64,000 nt of DNA, taken from positions 558,001-622,000 of the forward strand of contig NZ_CP038026.1 of assembly GCF_004421005.1 (NCBI RefSeq). Reading direction: 5' to 3'. Of this stretch, positions 26,650 through 36,029 are shown one piece after another. The number at the start of each line of letters is the position of its first letter. Positions within the stretch are counted from its first letter, which is position 1. The position numbers were made by a program, and so were the translations under genes. Below the pieces are notes generated by a model. It was not told the DNA's origin and made no database searches. It saw only the letters and a list, made by a program, of their open reading frames with translations. The stretch is from Pseudoduganella plicata (GTDB lineage Bacteria > Pseudomonadota > Gammaproteobacteria > Burkholderiales > Burkholderiaceae_D).

Positions 26650-29286
26650 GTGACGAAGACGGCAACCCTGGCCATCAGCTTGGCCGACGGCACCCGTACC
26701 ACCTTCTCGGGCGACATCACGCAGGTGGCAATGCTGGGCAGCGAAGGCGGCCTGGCGCGCTATCGTGTCCGGCTGACGCCGTGGCTGTGGCGCCTGACCC
26801 AGGTGCGCAACAGCCGCGTATGGCAGGACAAGAGCGTCATCGACATCGTCGACGACGTGCTGGGTGCCTACCAGCCGCTGGCGCAATGGCGCTGGAGCGG
26901 CGAGACGGATGCCTTCCTTGCCGACGTCCCGCCGCGCAGCTACTGCTGCCAGTACCGCGAAACGGACTACGAGTTCGTCGGGCGCCTGCTGACGGAAGAA
27001 GGTCTGGCCTGGCGCGTGGAGGAAACGGACGACGGCCACGGCCTCGTGCTGTTTGCCGACAGCAGCCAGGAAACGGCGGTCCCGCAGGACGCCAGCAGCG
27101 CACAGGATGGCGGCATCCGGTTCCACGGCGCGCGCGTGGGCGAAAAGGGCGACACGATCCAGGCGCTGCAGGCGCGCCGCCGCGTCGTCTCGACCCTGAC
27201 GACCTTGCTGAGCTACGACTACAAGGCAAAGAAGGCGGTGGCGGCCAGCGCCCCTTCTCGCCAGCAGTTCGGCAAGCTGCCGACGCTGGAGAGCTACGAC
27301 GTGCCAGGGCAGTACGCCTTCGCCAGCGGCGCGGTGGCCGATCACTACGCGGAACTGCAGATGCAGGGCATTGAGGCGCGCAGCCGCGAGTGGCACGGCC
27401 GCTCGACGGTCCGCACGCTGGCCGCAGGCACGCGGATCGACGTGACGCAGGGGCCTCTCGCCGCCTTTGGCGACGAGGCAGCGGCGTACACGGTGCTGCG
27501 CGTGACGAGCGTCGGCGTGAACAACCTGCCGTCGCCTGCGGTACAGGCGCTGGCCGAACTGTTCGGCCCCATTCCGGAGCTGCTGGAGGAGGCACTGCAC
27601 GAGCGCGAGCTGAATGGCGAGGACATGGCCCTCGTCATCGACCAGGCTCGCAAAAGCGGCTACGCCAACCGTTTCGAGGCGATCCCCGCGGACGTGATCT
27701 GGCGCCCGCAACTGCCTGGCAGCGAAGGCCGCAGCCATCCGAAGCCGACGGCGCCGGGGGCGCAAAGCGCCATCGTCATCGGCCCGGACGGCAACGACCA
27801 GCCCAGCGGCGCGGATGAGCTGTATTGCGACGCGCTGGGTCGCGTGCGCATCCGCTACCACTGGCAGGACAGCGGCGACGCGTCGTGCTGGGTGCGTGTG
27901 GCGCAACGCACGGCGGGCGGCGGCATGGGCAGCCAGTTCCTGCCACGGATCGGCCAGGAAGTGCTGGTGCAGTTCATCGAAAACGACATCGACCGTCCGC
28001 TCGTCATTGGCGCGCTGTACAACGGCCAGGGCGAGGGCGGTCACGCCCCGACGCCGGGCGGCCAGCCGGCCGAGGGCGACGATCCGGCTGCGCTGTTCAA
28101 GCCGGCGTCGGACCATACGCCTTCCGCGCAGGGCAATCTTGCCGCTGGCAACAGCCCGGTGTGGCATGGGGCTTCTTCGGGCACCGAAGGGCACTCGAAT
28201 GCTGCCGCGCAGTGGGGCGTACGTACGAAAGAGTTTGGCGGCAGCGGTTACAACCAGCTGCTGTTCGATGATACGGATGCGCAAGGGCGCGTGCAGTTGC
28301 GCTCGACGTATGCCGGTTCCGAGCTGACCCTGGGTCATCTGATTCACGCTGCCGACAACTATCGCGGCAGCTTGCGCGGGCAAGGGGCCGAGTTGCGGAC
28401 CGACGCCTATGGCGCCGTACGTGGCGGGGCCGGGTTGCTGGTGTCGAGTTATGTCGTCGCGCATTCGGCCGGGTTGCGCGATCCCGTCGGGGATAACGCT
28501 GCCGGGATTGCGTTGATGAAGCAGGCCGTGAAGCTGGGCGAGACGTTCAGCGAGGCGGCGGTGACGCATAAGACGGTGGCGTTGGCTTCGTCGATCGGTC
28601 CTGCGAAGGCTGGTGCTTCTTCGATGTCGGACAAGGAAGCGCCGCTGGCTGCCATGCTGACCGCCGTCTCCGGCATGGTCGAGAGCGATAGCCTTGGCAG
28701 CGCCAAGGGCTCCGCCAGCGCGAAGAAAACATCACCGGATGATGGCTCTCTGCCGCATTCCACGGACCCGGTTATCGCCATCAGCGCCAAGGCGGGCCTG
28801 GGCGTGACCGCCGCCGGTGCCGTACAGATGTCGAATGGCGAAATCGTCACCTTGATGAGCGGGGCGGACACCCAGTTCGTCTCCGGCGGGCAGATGCGGG
28901 TGCATAGCGGCCAGTCGATCGGCGTGCTCGGTGGCGCCGTCGCGCCCGGCGCCGATGGGCTCGGGGTGCAGATGATTGCGGCAAAGGATGCCATCGACGT
29001 GCAGGCGCAGGCCGATACATTGACTGTCCAGGCGCGCGATGAGGTGAATGTCATCAGTGCTAATGCGTTTGTAGATTTTGCCGCCGCCAAGAGTATTTCG
29101 TTGTCCACTGCTGGTGGCGCGAATATTACGATTGATGGTGGGAATATTACGGTGCAGTGCCCTGGTAAAATTGTAGTAAATTCTGGAAGAAAGAGTTTCG
29201 CCAGCAATGAAAAGGTTAAGTACGTCATGCCTGCGCTGCCTAGAGCCGAGCTAGAAGTAAAAAAAAGGTTCGCGTTTTCGTCATAA
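26650..29286 (+). CDS. vgrG: 5'-truncated VgrG copy 2
   Basis: The 878-residue frame is a VgrG body (gp27-like, OB-fold and DUF2345) that lacks about 78 N-terminal residues. It opens at a GTG at 26650 without a good ribosome binding site. A further remnant of the N-terminus (from ATG 26535, including 'STNPIDTTSLLGKG') is present upstream but one base out of frame. The stretch 27493-28568 is almost identical to vgrG1. The tail after 'NITVQCPGK' is short (about 40 residues) and precedes the peptidoglycan hydrolase gene. Alone it would probably not fold as a spike; it may be a silent donor copy. Confidence 0.85.
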   Translation: MTKTATLAISLADGTRTTFSGDITQVAMLGSEGGLARYRVRLTPWLWRLTQVRNSRVWQDKSVIDIVDDVLGAYQPLAQWRWSGETDAFLADVPPRSYCCQYRETDYEFVGRLLTEEGLAWRVEETDDGHGLVLFADSSQETAVPQDASSAQDGGIRFHGARVGEKGDTIQALQARRRVVSTLTTLLSYDYKAKKAVAASAPSRQQFGKLPTLESYDVPGQYAFASGAVADHYAELQMQGIEARSREWHGRSTVRTLAAGTRIDVTQGPLAAFGDEAAAYTVLRVTSVGVNNLPSPAVQALAELFGPIPELLEEALHERELNGEDMALVIDQARKSGYANRFEAIPADVIWRPQLPGSEGRSHPKPTAPGAQSAIVIGPDGNDQPSGADELYCDALGRVRIRYHWQDSGDASCWVRVAQRTAGGGMGSQFLPRIGQEVLVQFIENDIDRPLVIGALYNGQGEGGHAPTPGGQPAEGDDPAALFKPASDHTPSAQGNLAAGNSPVWHGASSGTEGHSNAAAQWGVRTKEFGGSGYNQLLFDDTDAQGRVQLRSTYAGSELTLGHLIHAADNYRGSLRGQGAELRTDAYGAVRGGAGLLVSSYVVAHSAGLRDPVGDNAAGIALMKQAVKLGETFSEAAVTHKTVALASSIGPAKAGASSMSDKEAPLAAMLTAVSGMVESDSLGSAKGSASAKKTSPDDGSLPHSTDPVIAISAKAGLGVTAAGAVQMSNGEIVTLMSGADTQFVSGGQMRVHSGQSIGVLGGAVAPGADGLGVQMIAAKDAIDVQAQADTLTVQARDEVNVISANAFVDFAAAKSISLSTAGGANITIDGGNITVQCPGKIVVNSGRKSFASNEKVKYVMPALPRAELEVKKRFAFSS

Positions 29287-29307
29287 AGTTTATGATTTCA
29301 AAGATTT

Positions 29308-31287
29308 ATGCTAATTAGCCCTCCATTTCTGCCCGTTCGCTCAGCATCAATAAATGACGAGACGTATGTCGGCTCCGCAATGCCTCATAGCACTACGAAC
29401 TGCTCAGGAACCTCCGTCCCGGAAGGGAGCTTTCCGGTCAGTCTCAAGCTCGGCTGGCATGGCGGAACACACTTGCATGCCGCTTCTCCAGCGGGAGGCG
29501 CCATGCCTGTACGGTGTATCGCAGACGGGGAAATCGTTTTCGCGCGACGTCCCATTGCGATGAACTCGGACGTCAACCACGCACAAAATTATAATCCATA
29601 CGGAACTTCGGCCAAATGGACCGACAATGGAATGGTCATCATCCGGCATACGACCGATATCGGAATTGGCGTGGATGCGACTAGTATTGTCTTTTATAGC
29701 CTAATCACGCATCTATCTGAGCTTAGAGGTAGTTTCTTGCGGGTAGCTGCGGGAAGTGCAACAGCCGACGACTATCGCGTATCGCGTAAGGATATAATTG
29801 GCTTGCCAGGGAAAGTCTACGGGGTCGCTGACCACATTCATATGGAGATCGTATGCGATGATAATCATTTGCGTAGATTGACAGGTCGTACTAGTGGCGG
29901 TCTCGCTACAGCGACTAATGGGCGTAAAGATGCGGTATATGGTGAAATCTATTTTCACTTGCCGGCGGGCACTCAATTTTATGCCGAGAGGCCCGCGGAC
30001 AATATAATTACTCCCACTGCGCCGGTGACACATACCATCGGCGCACGCATCGTCGTAGGTGTTACCTATGGCGGTGGTTTCGGTCCCACTCCTGGCAGTG
30101 CAAGCGTACGTAGTTACCAGTTGGACGGTACAGAGATCGGGACGACACTCGTCGAGGCGGACGCTGAATCGGCAGCACTATCGTCGGAAGCTGTCCGCAG
30201 AGCGATGACAAGGATTGTGTGCAAATTTCCTGGGGAATGGAATTCTGACGGCATAGATCAACGTTACGGATGGCTTAAGTCAGATCAGACATACAAACTT
30301 GAAGGTCAGAGCTGGGAGAAGTTCCGCGCACATGTGGCCGCATTGGCAGTCGCAAGCGAAAGTTTGCCGTCCGATTTGGTAGCTCCACACTGGCATTTCC
30401 ACCCCCGAACAATCCTTAAGCATCTGTCTCAGAATCTATGGCTTAGCCTGTCGGAATTCAAGCAAATCGTCCCTAGGACTATAGTTCGGAAAAATGGTAA
30501 TTCATATAGCTGGGAGAACGTGATTCTTTCAACGGGTGCGTCCTCGATTCTCGCCACTCAGCGGGTGGCGCTAAATCGAATGGCTCGGCAGTATGGAATT
30601 AATTCACCGTTGCGATTAGCATCGTTTTACGGGAACTCTATTCAGGAGACGACTTGGTTAAGTGGCCTACGTGAAGGTGGCGCAACGGGTACATGGTATT
30701 CTCCGTGGTACGGACGAGGCTTTCTACAGCTAACGTCTCCTGGCAACTACTTCAACTATTGGCGCTTCAGAGGGAGGCAGGTTCCAGATTCTTTGTATAA
30801 TGCCTTAACCAATGCTTACAATGTCGAGTATGGTAAGAGCCCCGGAAGCCGTAGTAATACTGTGTTCGTTGACGGCAACTACCCATTACTTACTTTGCAG
30901 ATGCGGAACTGGAGGAATGCGATAGAGGGAGCCACGAACGCTGGGGCTGAAGAGAGCGCCTATGCGCCAGCCGATAGTGCGGGTTTCTATTGGTCTAGCC
31001 TTCGTATGGCAGCGTATGCTGACGGCAACCACACAATGGAAAGAAGAGTTGTAGCTACTCAAGCAGGCTCAAAGGTTTTTTATCGTAGTATTGCGTTCTG
31101 GCGGGCGTCCGCCTCAGTAAATTTGCCGAGTCGGGTGGATCAGCCTTACCATAATTCGCTAAATGGATTCGAGGCCAGATGTGTGGCTTACATGTACGCG
31201 TTATCGGTTCTTTCGGACGTGCGTTTTCCTGATGCGACAGGGCAGCTCACATTAGATTTCCCAGAAGGTTATCAACCTAGGAGATAA
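29308..31287 (+). CDS. T6SS peptidoglycan hydrolase effector with M23-like and GH19-like domains
   Basis: The 659-residue protein has two recognisable parts. Residues ~45-230 resemble an M23 (LytM) endopeptidase: 'GWHGGTHLHA', 'PVRCIADGEIVFAR' and 'DHIHMEI' (H-x-H); the usual zinc Asp of H-x-G-x-D is His here. Residues ~430-600 resemble GH19 chitinase/lysozyme: 'FYGNSIQETTWLSGLREGG' with a likely catalytic Glu and 'WYGRGFLQLTSPGNYFNY'. It probably attacks both peptide and glycan parts of the cell wall of rivals. It follows vgrG2 directly with no DUF4123 chaperone, and a lipoprotein gene follows. Start ATG 29308 has a weak site; an internal ATG (29382) is possible. Confidence 0.85.
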   Translation: MLISPPFLPVRSASINDETYVGSAMPHSTTNCSGTSVPEGSFPVSLKLGWHGGTHLHAASPAGGAMPVRCIADGEIVFARRPIAMNSDVNHAQNYNPYGTSAKWTDNGMVIIRHTTDIGIGVDATSIVFYSLITHLSELRGSFLRVAAGSATADDYRVSRKDIIGLPGKVYGVADHIHMEIVCDDNHLRRLTGRTSGGLATATNGRKDAVYGEIYFHLPAGTQFYAERPADNIITPTAPVTHTIGARIVVGVTYGGGFGPTPGSASVRSYQLDGTEIGTTLVEADAESAALSSEAVRRAMTRIVCKFPGEWNSDGIDQRYGWLKSDQTYKLEGQSWEKFRAHVAALAVASESLPSDLVAPHWHFHPRTILKHLSQNLWLSLSEFKQIVPRTIVRKNGNSYSWENVILSTGASSILATQRVALNRMARQYGINSPLRLASFYGNSIQETTWLSGLREGGATGTWYSPWYGRGFLQLTSPGNYFNYWRFRGRQVPDSLYNALTNAYNVEYGKSPGSRSNTVFVDGNYPLLTLQMRNWRNAIEGATNAGAEESAYAPADSAGFYWSSLRMAAYADGNHTMERRVVATQAGSKVFYRSIAFWRASASVNLPSRVDQPYHNSLNGFEARCVAYMYALSVLSDVRFPDATGQLTLDFPEGYQPRR

Positions 31288-31288
31288 A

Positions 31289-31801
31289 ATGCTGAAGAAA
31301 ATCGCGACGGGTATTCTGTCACCATTGTTTTTTTTAGTTGCGTGCGCAGCTGAGCCTTTGCACAACATTAATGCTGCGCGGCAAGTGATTGAGGTGCCCA
31401 ATTTTCTCCCAACTCAACCTCACTGTCGCCTTAGCGTGCCGTCAGAACCGATGCGGTGTATAGATAATACATGCGTTATGCCCGCCCTGCCGGGGGCAAA
31501 ATTACACAAGGTGACGTTAACTTTCAGCTGCATCCCGTTAACTTCACCCACTGGATTTGAGAACCCTAGTGCAACAACGCGTGTGCAAGTCCTAAAAGTG
31601 CAAAACGCTAGCGGACATTTAAGCGTTACAGATGATATAGATGGGATGACAGATGAGTCTGTGCGAGAAGTGTCATTCTGCATAACTGGTAGAGGTGCAT
31701 ACGTGTGTGGCTCTGCTAAGACTCTACATTTATCAGACTCCAAAAAATTAGATGCAGCGCCGACAGTGATTAGATTTATCAAAGGAATAGAAATTAGGTA
31801 A
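31289..31801 (+). CDS. Lipoprotein, candidate immunity to the peptidoglycan hydrolase
   Basis: The 170-residue protein has a lipoprotein signal (MLKKIATGILSPLFFLVAC, lipobox L-V-A-C), placing it in the periplasm, where the hydrolase encoded one base upstream would act. Two Cys pairs in the mature part may form disulfides. The ATG has AGGAG six bases before it, within the effector stop region, so translation is coupled. No named family recognised; location, order and compartment make it a good immunity candidate. Confidence 0.75.
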   Translation: MLKKIATGILSPLFFLVACAAEPLHNINAARQVIEVPNFLPTQPHCRLSVPSEPMRCIDNTCVMPALPGAKLHKVTLTFSCIPLTSPTGFENPSATTRVQVLKVQNASGHLSVTDDIDGMTDESVREVSFCITGRGAYVCGSAKTLHLSDSKKLDAAPTVIRFIKGIEIR

Positions 31802-31897
31802 GGATTAGGTCATATATGTTAGGCACGTTGGGCGTTCCCTCTACGTAAAGGCAACGACGAAATCGATCATGCCGCGAACGCGCGAGACGTCTTCGCC

Positions 31898-34611
31898 CTG
31901 TCGACCAACGCCCACATTGACACGACGTCGCTGCTGGGCAAGGGTCACGAGAAAGGGCAGCCTGGCAATCAGCCTCGCCGACGGCACCCGCACGACCTTT
32001 TCGGGCGACATCACCCAGGTGGCGATGCTGGGCAGCGAAGGCGGCCTGGCGCGCTATCGTGTCCGGCTGACGCCATGGCTATGGCGCCTGACCCAGGTGC
32101 GCAACAGCCGCGTATGGCAGGACAAGAGCGTCATCGACATCGTCGACGATGTGCTGGGTGCCTACCAGCCGCTGGCGCAATGGCGCTGGAGCGGCGAGAC
32201 GGACGCCTTCATGGCCGACATCCCGCCGCGCAGCTACTGCTGCCAGTACCGCGAGACCGATTATGAACTCGTGTTGAGGCTGCTGACAGAAGAAGGTCTC
32301 GCCTGGCGCATCGAGGAGACGGAAGACGGCCACGGCCTCGTGCTGTTTGCCGACAGCAGCCAGGAAACGGCGGTCCCGCAGGACGCCAGCAGCGCACAGG
32401 ATGGCGGCATCCGCTTCCACGGCGCGCGCGTGGGCGAAAAGGGCGACACGATCCAGGCGCTGCAGGCCCGTCGCCGCGTCGTCTCGACGCTGACGACCTT
32501 GCTGAGCTACGACTACAAGGCAAAGAAGGCGGTAGCGGCCAGCGCGCCGTCGCGCCAGGGGTTCGGCAAGCTGCCGACGCTGGAGAGCTACGACGTGCCA
32601 GGGCAGTACGCGTTCGCCAGCGGCGCGGTAGCCGATCATTACGCGGAACTGCAGATGCAGGGCATTGAGGCGCGCAGCCGCGAGTGGCACGGCCGCTCGA
32701 CGGTGCGCACTTTGGCGGCCGGCACGCGCATCGACGTCACGCAAGGTCCGCTGGCAGCGTTTGGCGACGCCGCGTCGGCCTACACCGTGCTGCGCGTGAC
32801 GAGCGTCGGCGTGAACAACCTGCCGTCGCCTGCGGTACAGGCGCTGGCCGAACTGTTCGGCCCGATCCCGGAACTGCTGGAAGAAACGCTGTACGAGCAC
32901 GCGGTGGCGGACGAGGACATGGCCCTCGTCATCGACCAGGCGCGCAAGAGCGGCTACGCTAACCGCTTCGAGGCGATCCCCGCGGACGTGATCTGGCGCC
33001 CGCAACTGCCGGGCAGCGACGGCCGCAGCCATCCGAAGTCGACGGCGCCGGGGGCGCAAAGCGCCATCGTCATCGGCCCGGACGGCAACGACCAACCGAG
33101 CGGCGCGGACGAACTGTACTGCGACGCGCTGGGCCGCGTGCGCATCCGCTACCACTGGCAGGATGCCGGTGATGCCTCGTGCTGGGTGCGCGTGGCGCAA
33201 CGCACGGCGGGCGGCGGCATGGGCAGCCAGTTTTTACCGAGGATCGGCCAGGAAGTGCTGGTGCAGTTCATCGAAAACGACATCGACCGCCCGCTCGTCA
33301 TTGGCGCGCTGTACAACGGACAGGGCGAGGGCGGTCACGCCCCGACGCCGGGCGGCCAGCCGGCCGAGGGCGACGATCCGGCTGAACTGTTCAAGCCGGC
33401 GTCGGACCACGCACCGTCCGCGCAGGGCAATATCGCTGCCGGTAACAGCCCGGGTATGGCATGGGGCTTCCGCAGGCAGCGACGGCCATTCGAACGCGGC
33501 CGCGCAGTGGGGGGTGCGGACGAAAGAGTTTGGCGGTAGCGGTTACAACCAGCTGCTGTTCGATGATACGGATGCGCAAGGGCGCGTGCAGTTGCGCTCG
33601 ACCTATGCCGGGTCCGAGCTGACCCTGGGGCACCTGATTCATGCTGCCGACAACTATCGCGGCAGTTTGCGTGGGCGGGGGGCCGAGTTGCGTACCGACG
33701 CTTATGGTGCCGTTCGCGGCGGGGCTGGGTTGCTGGTGTCCAGTTATGTCGTGGCGCATTCGGCTGGCTCGCGGGATCCTGTCGGGGATAATGCTGCCGG
33801 GATTGCGTTGATGAAGCAGGCGGTCAAGTTGGGCGAGACGTTCAGTGAGGCTGCGGTGACGCATAACACGGTGGCGTTGGCTTCGTCGATCGGTCCTGCG
33901 AAGGCTGGTGCTTCTTCGATGTCGGACAAGGAAGCGCCGCTGGCAGCGATGCTGACCGCTGTGTCGGGCATGGTCGAAGGCGACAGCCTCGGCAACGCCA
34001 AGGGCTCCGCCAGCGCCAAGAAAACATCACCGGGTGATGGCTCTCTGCCGCATTCCAGCGACCCGATCATCGCCATCAGCGCCAAGGCAGGCCTGGGCGT
34101 GACCGCCGCCGGTGCCGTGCAAATGTCAAATGGCGAAACTGTCACGTTGATGAGTGGCGCGGATACGCAGTCCGTCTCCGGCGGCCAGATGCGGGTGCAC
34201 TCCGGGCAAGCCATCGGCGTGCTCGGCGGTGCTGTCGCGCCCGGAACCGATGGGATTGGTGTGCAGGTGATTTCGGCCAAGGATGCCATCGATGTGCAGG
34301 CACAGGCCGATACGTTGACCGTCCAGGCGCGCGATGACGTCAACGTGATCAGCGCGAACTCGTTTATCGACTTTGCCGCTGCCAAGAGTATTTCGTTATC
34401 CACTGCTGGCGGGGCGAATATTACGGTCAATGGCGGGAATATTACGGTGCAGTGTCCGGGCACGATATTGATCAAAGCTGGAAAGAAGAGCTTTGTAGGT
34501 CCACATTCTATTGACTACCCGCTGCCTGCCATGCCTAACGACGTCTGTAAGCCGTGTCTCTTAGCCGCCTTGCGCAGCGGTAGCGCGTTCGTAGCGCCTG
34601 CGGGAGCCTGA
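31898..34611 (+). pseudogene. vgrG: 5'-truncated and frameshifted VgrG copy 3
   Basis: This copy lacks the first ~62 codons; a weakly similar remnant (DEIDHAANARDVFALSTN) is recognisable from about 31855. The body runs in frame to about 33450, where 'cccgggtatgg' replaces 'cccggtgtgg' of the other copies (one base more plus a change), shifting the frame; the rest continues in another frame to 34611. The tail after 'CPG' ends 'LPAMPNDVCKPCLLAALRSGSAF', matching the tail of copy 4. It is followed by a DUF4123 gene at a 2-base gap. Part of the sequence matches vgrG1, another part vgrG5, another vgrG4, so it is a mosaic. Confidence 0.85.
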
Positions 34612-34613
34612 TT

Positions 34614-35534
34614 ATGTATTTCGCTTTTGAAAAGCTATCAGGTACCGCGTTGGAGGAATTGATTATAGCGGTGTCCACTCAGATGGCGTATTCGCCAGGG
34701 GCTCCGCACTACGCTTACGCATTGGTTGATTGCGCTTTTGATGAAAATCTACTAAGTCACGCGGGACTTAAAAAGCTACTGCGTATTTCTCTCTACGAGG
34801 GGACCCGGCTGAGCGGATTTGGTGCGGCAAGTCCCTTCCTTATTAGACTTCCTGACGGCGGTCGCGAGAAAGCAGACTCAATTAAATTACTGGCAAGACT
34901 TTGCAGTGGACGACCGATGTGGAGCATAATCGTAGCTGGCATTAGCTTGGATGAGCTAAAATCACACTTTGAGCCGTTCTTATTGGCCCGTTGCACCGAC
35001 GGTTTAGCGTGGCCGGTACGTTGGGCAGACTCACGGGTAATTCGACCATTGTTAAATGCAATCAAGGAGATTTATAGCAAGGACTTGACGGACCCTTTCC
35101 ACGCATGGCTGTTGCCTACGCGCAGCGGCACTGTGCAAATCCTTCCCGGCGCTGCGGCTCAGCGACCTGTGCTCAACTATGTGGAAATGTATCTGACGGA
35201 TAGCCAAATCAATCTAATAGTCGAAGAATGCGAGCCTGATGCCGTTATAGCACAGATATCAAAGACGCAGCCAGACATTTTAGCTAAACATGCACCAGGT
35301 GTGTTGTATGATTTGGTCGAACAGCAGTTGAGACAGGGTTCGCAGATAGGCTTATCAGCGGCGCCCTTAAGACTGCATTTTTCTATATTCCCACTTATAT
35401 TGAATCCTGGCTTTGAAAAACATCCCGAATTCCTGAAATTTCTCGAGAACATAACTAAAGGAGCAGCATATTATGATGAGATCGAAAAATTGTCGACGGA
35501 ATTTTGGCAAGCTGCAAGCCTTCCCAACACGTGA
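34614..35534 (+). CDS. DUF4123 T6SS effector chaperone (Tap/TEC), cassette 3
   Basis: The 306-residue protein has the DUF4123 opening ('YAYALVDCAFDENLLSHAGL') and the central 'SPFLIRL' and 'VRWADSRVIRPLL' segments (the family usually has R-x-x-D-P-R-V). DUF4123 proteins load an effector onto the C-terminus of its VgrG. It starts two bases after the vgrG3 end and stops at 35534, where the next gene begins with a GTGA overlap. The matching Tle1 lipase is two genes downstream. Base use is more AT-rich than in vgrG. Confidence 0.82.
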   Translation: MYFAFEKLSGTALEELIIAVSTQMAYSPGAPHYAYALVDCAFDENLLSHAGLKKLLRISLYEGTRLSGFGAASPFLIRLPDGGREKADSIKLLARLCSGRPMWSIIVAGISLDELKSHFEPFLLARCTDGLAWPVRWADSRVIRPLLNAIKEIYSKDLTDPFHAWLLPTRSGTVQILPGAAAQRPVLNYVEMYLTDSQINLIVEECEPDAVIAQISKTQPDILAKHAPGVLYDLVEQQLRQGSQIGLSAAPLRLHFSIFPLILNPGFEKHPEFLKFLENITKGAAYYDEIEKLSTEFWQAASLPNT

Positions 35535-36012
35535 GAATATTGTGGTTTGTAAAGTCAAGACCTGAAAGGTTGGTTTGTTGGGGGCGGGGCTGGCGGTTTC
35601 CTTTTTGGCGGGGTGCGCTGTGAACGCGAGTGAAAAGACAGATACGTACGGTGCCCAGATCGGACTAGTGAACCACACCGATAGATATATATATTCTGCC
35701 GCCGTGGGTAACGGTGGCGGGGGTAGCTCATTTCCATATCATGCGGGGATTGCGAATATCTGTTGCGTAATGTTGCCGAAAGTTTGGCGCCCCGGACTAG
35801 AGTTTGTTGTCCGATGGGATGTTCCAGAAGGTAGGAAGCATAACGTCAAAGAGAAGCTTGTGAAGGTCGAACGTTATGATGAAACCGGAAGCCTCTATGT
35901 CCATTTCTTCCCGAATGACGAGATCCGTATAGTCGTCACCGAGTGGTACGGCGCGAGTAAGAATCACCCGATTCCTCCGCCGCCACAAGATGCGTATAAA
36001 TGGCCTAAGTAA
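35531..36012 (+). pseudogene. DUF3304-like lipoprotein, candidate Tle1 immunity, apparent one-base deletion
   Basis: From GTG 35531 (overlapping the chaperone stop) the frame reads MRILWFVKSRPERLV, then must shift by one base at TTT 35574-35576 to continue LLGAGLAVSFLAGC (lipobox A-G-C) and the mature protein ending at 36012. Adding one T restores a normal lipoprotein signal. The mature part has 'HTDRYIYSAAV' and 'NICCVMLPKVWRPGLEFVVRW', typical of DUF3304 lipoproteins found beside Tle1 lipases. It would neutralise the phospholipase in the periplasm. Without the correction only a charge-less TTG start at 35575 is available. Confidence 0.78.
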
Positions 36013-36029
36013 ACTTTTCATGTTGCCCA

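Noticed and set aside
26650..26660. Programmed ribosomal frameshifting as explanation for the shared out-of-frame junction in vgrG copies
   Set aside because: The four sequences differ at the junction and none carries a recognisable slippery heptamer or stimulatory structure that I can see; a silent-copy explanation is simpler.
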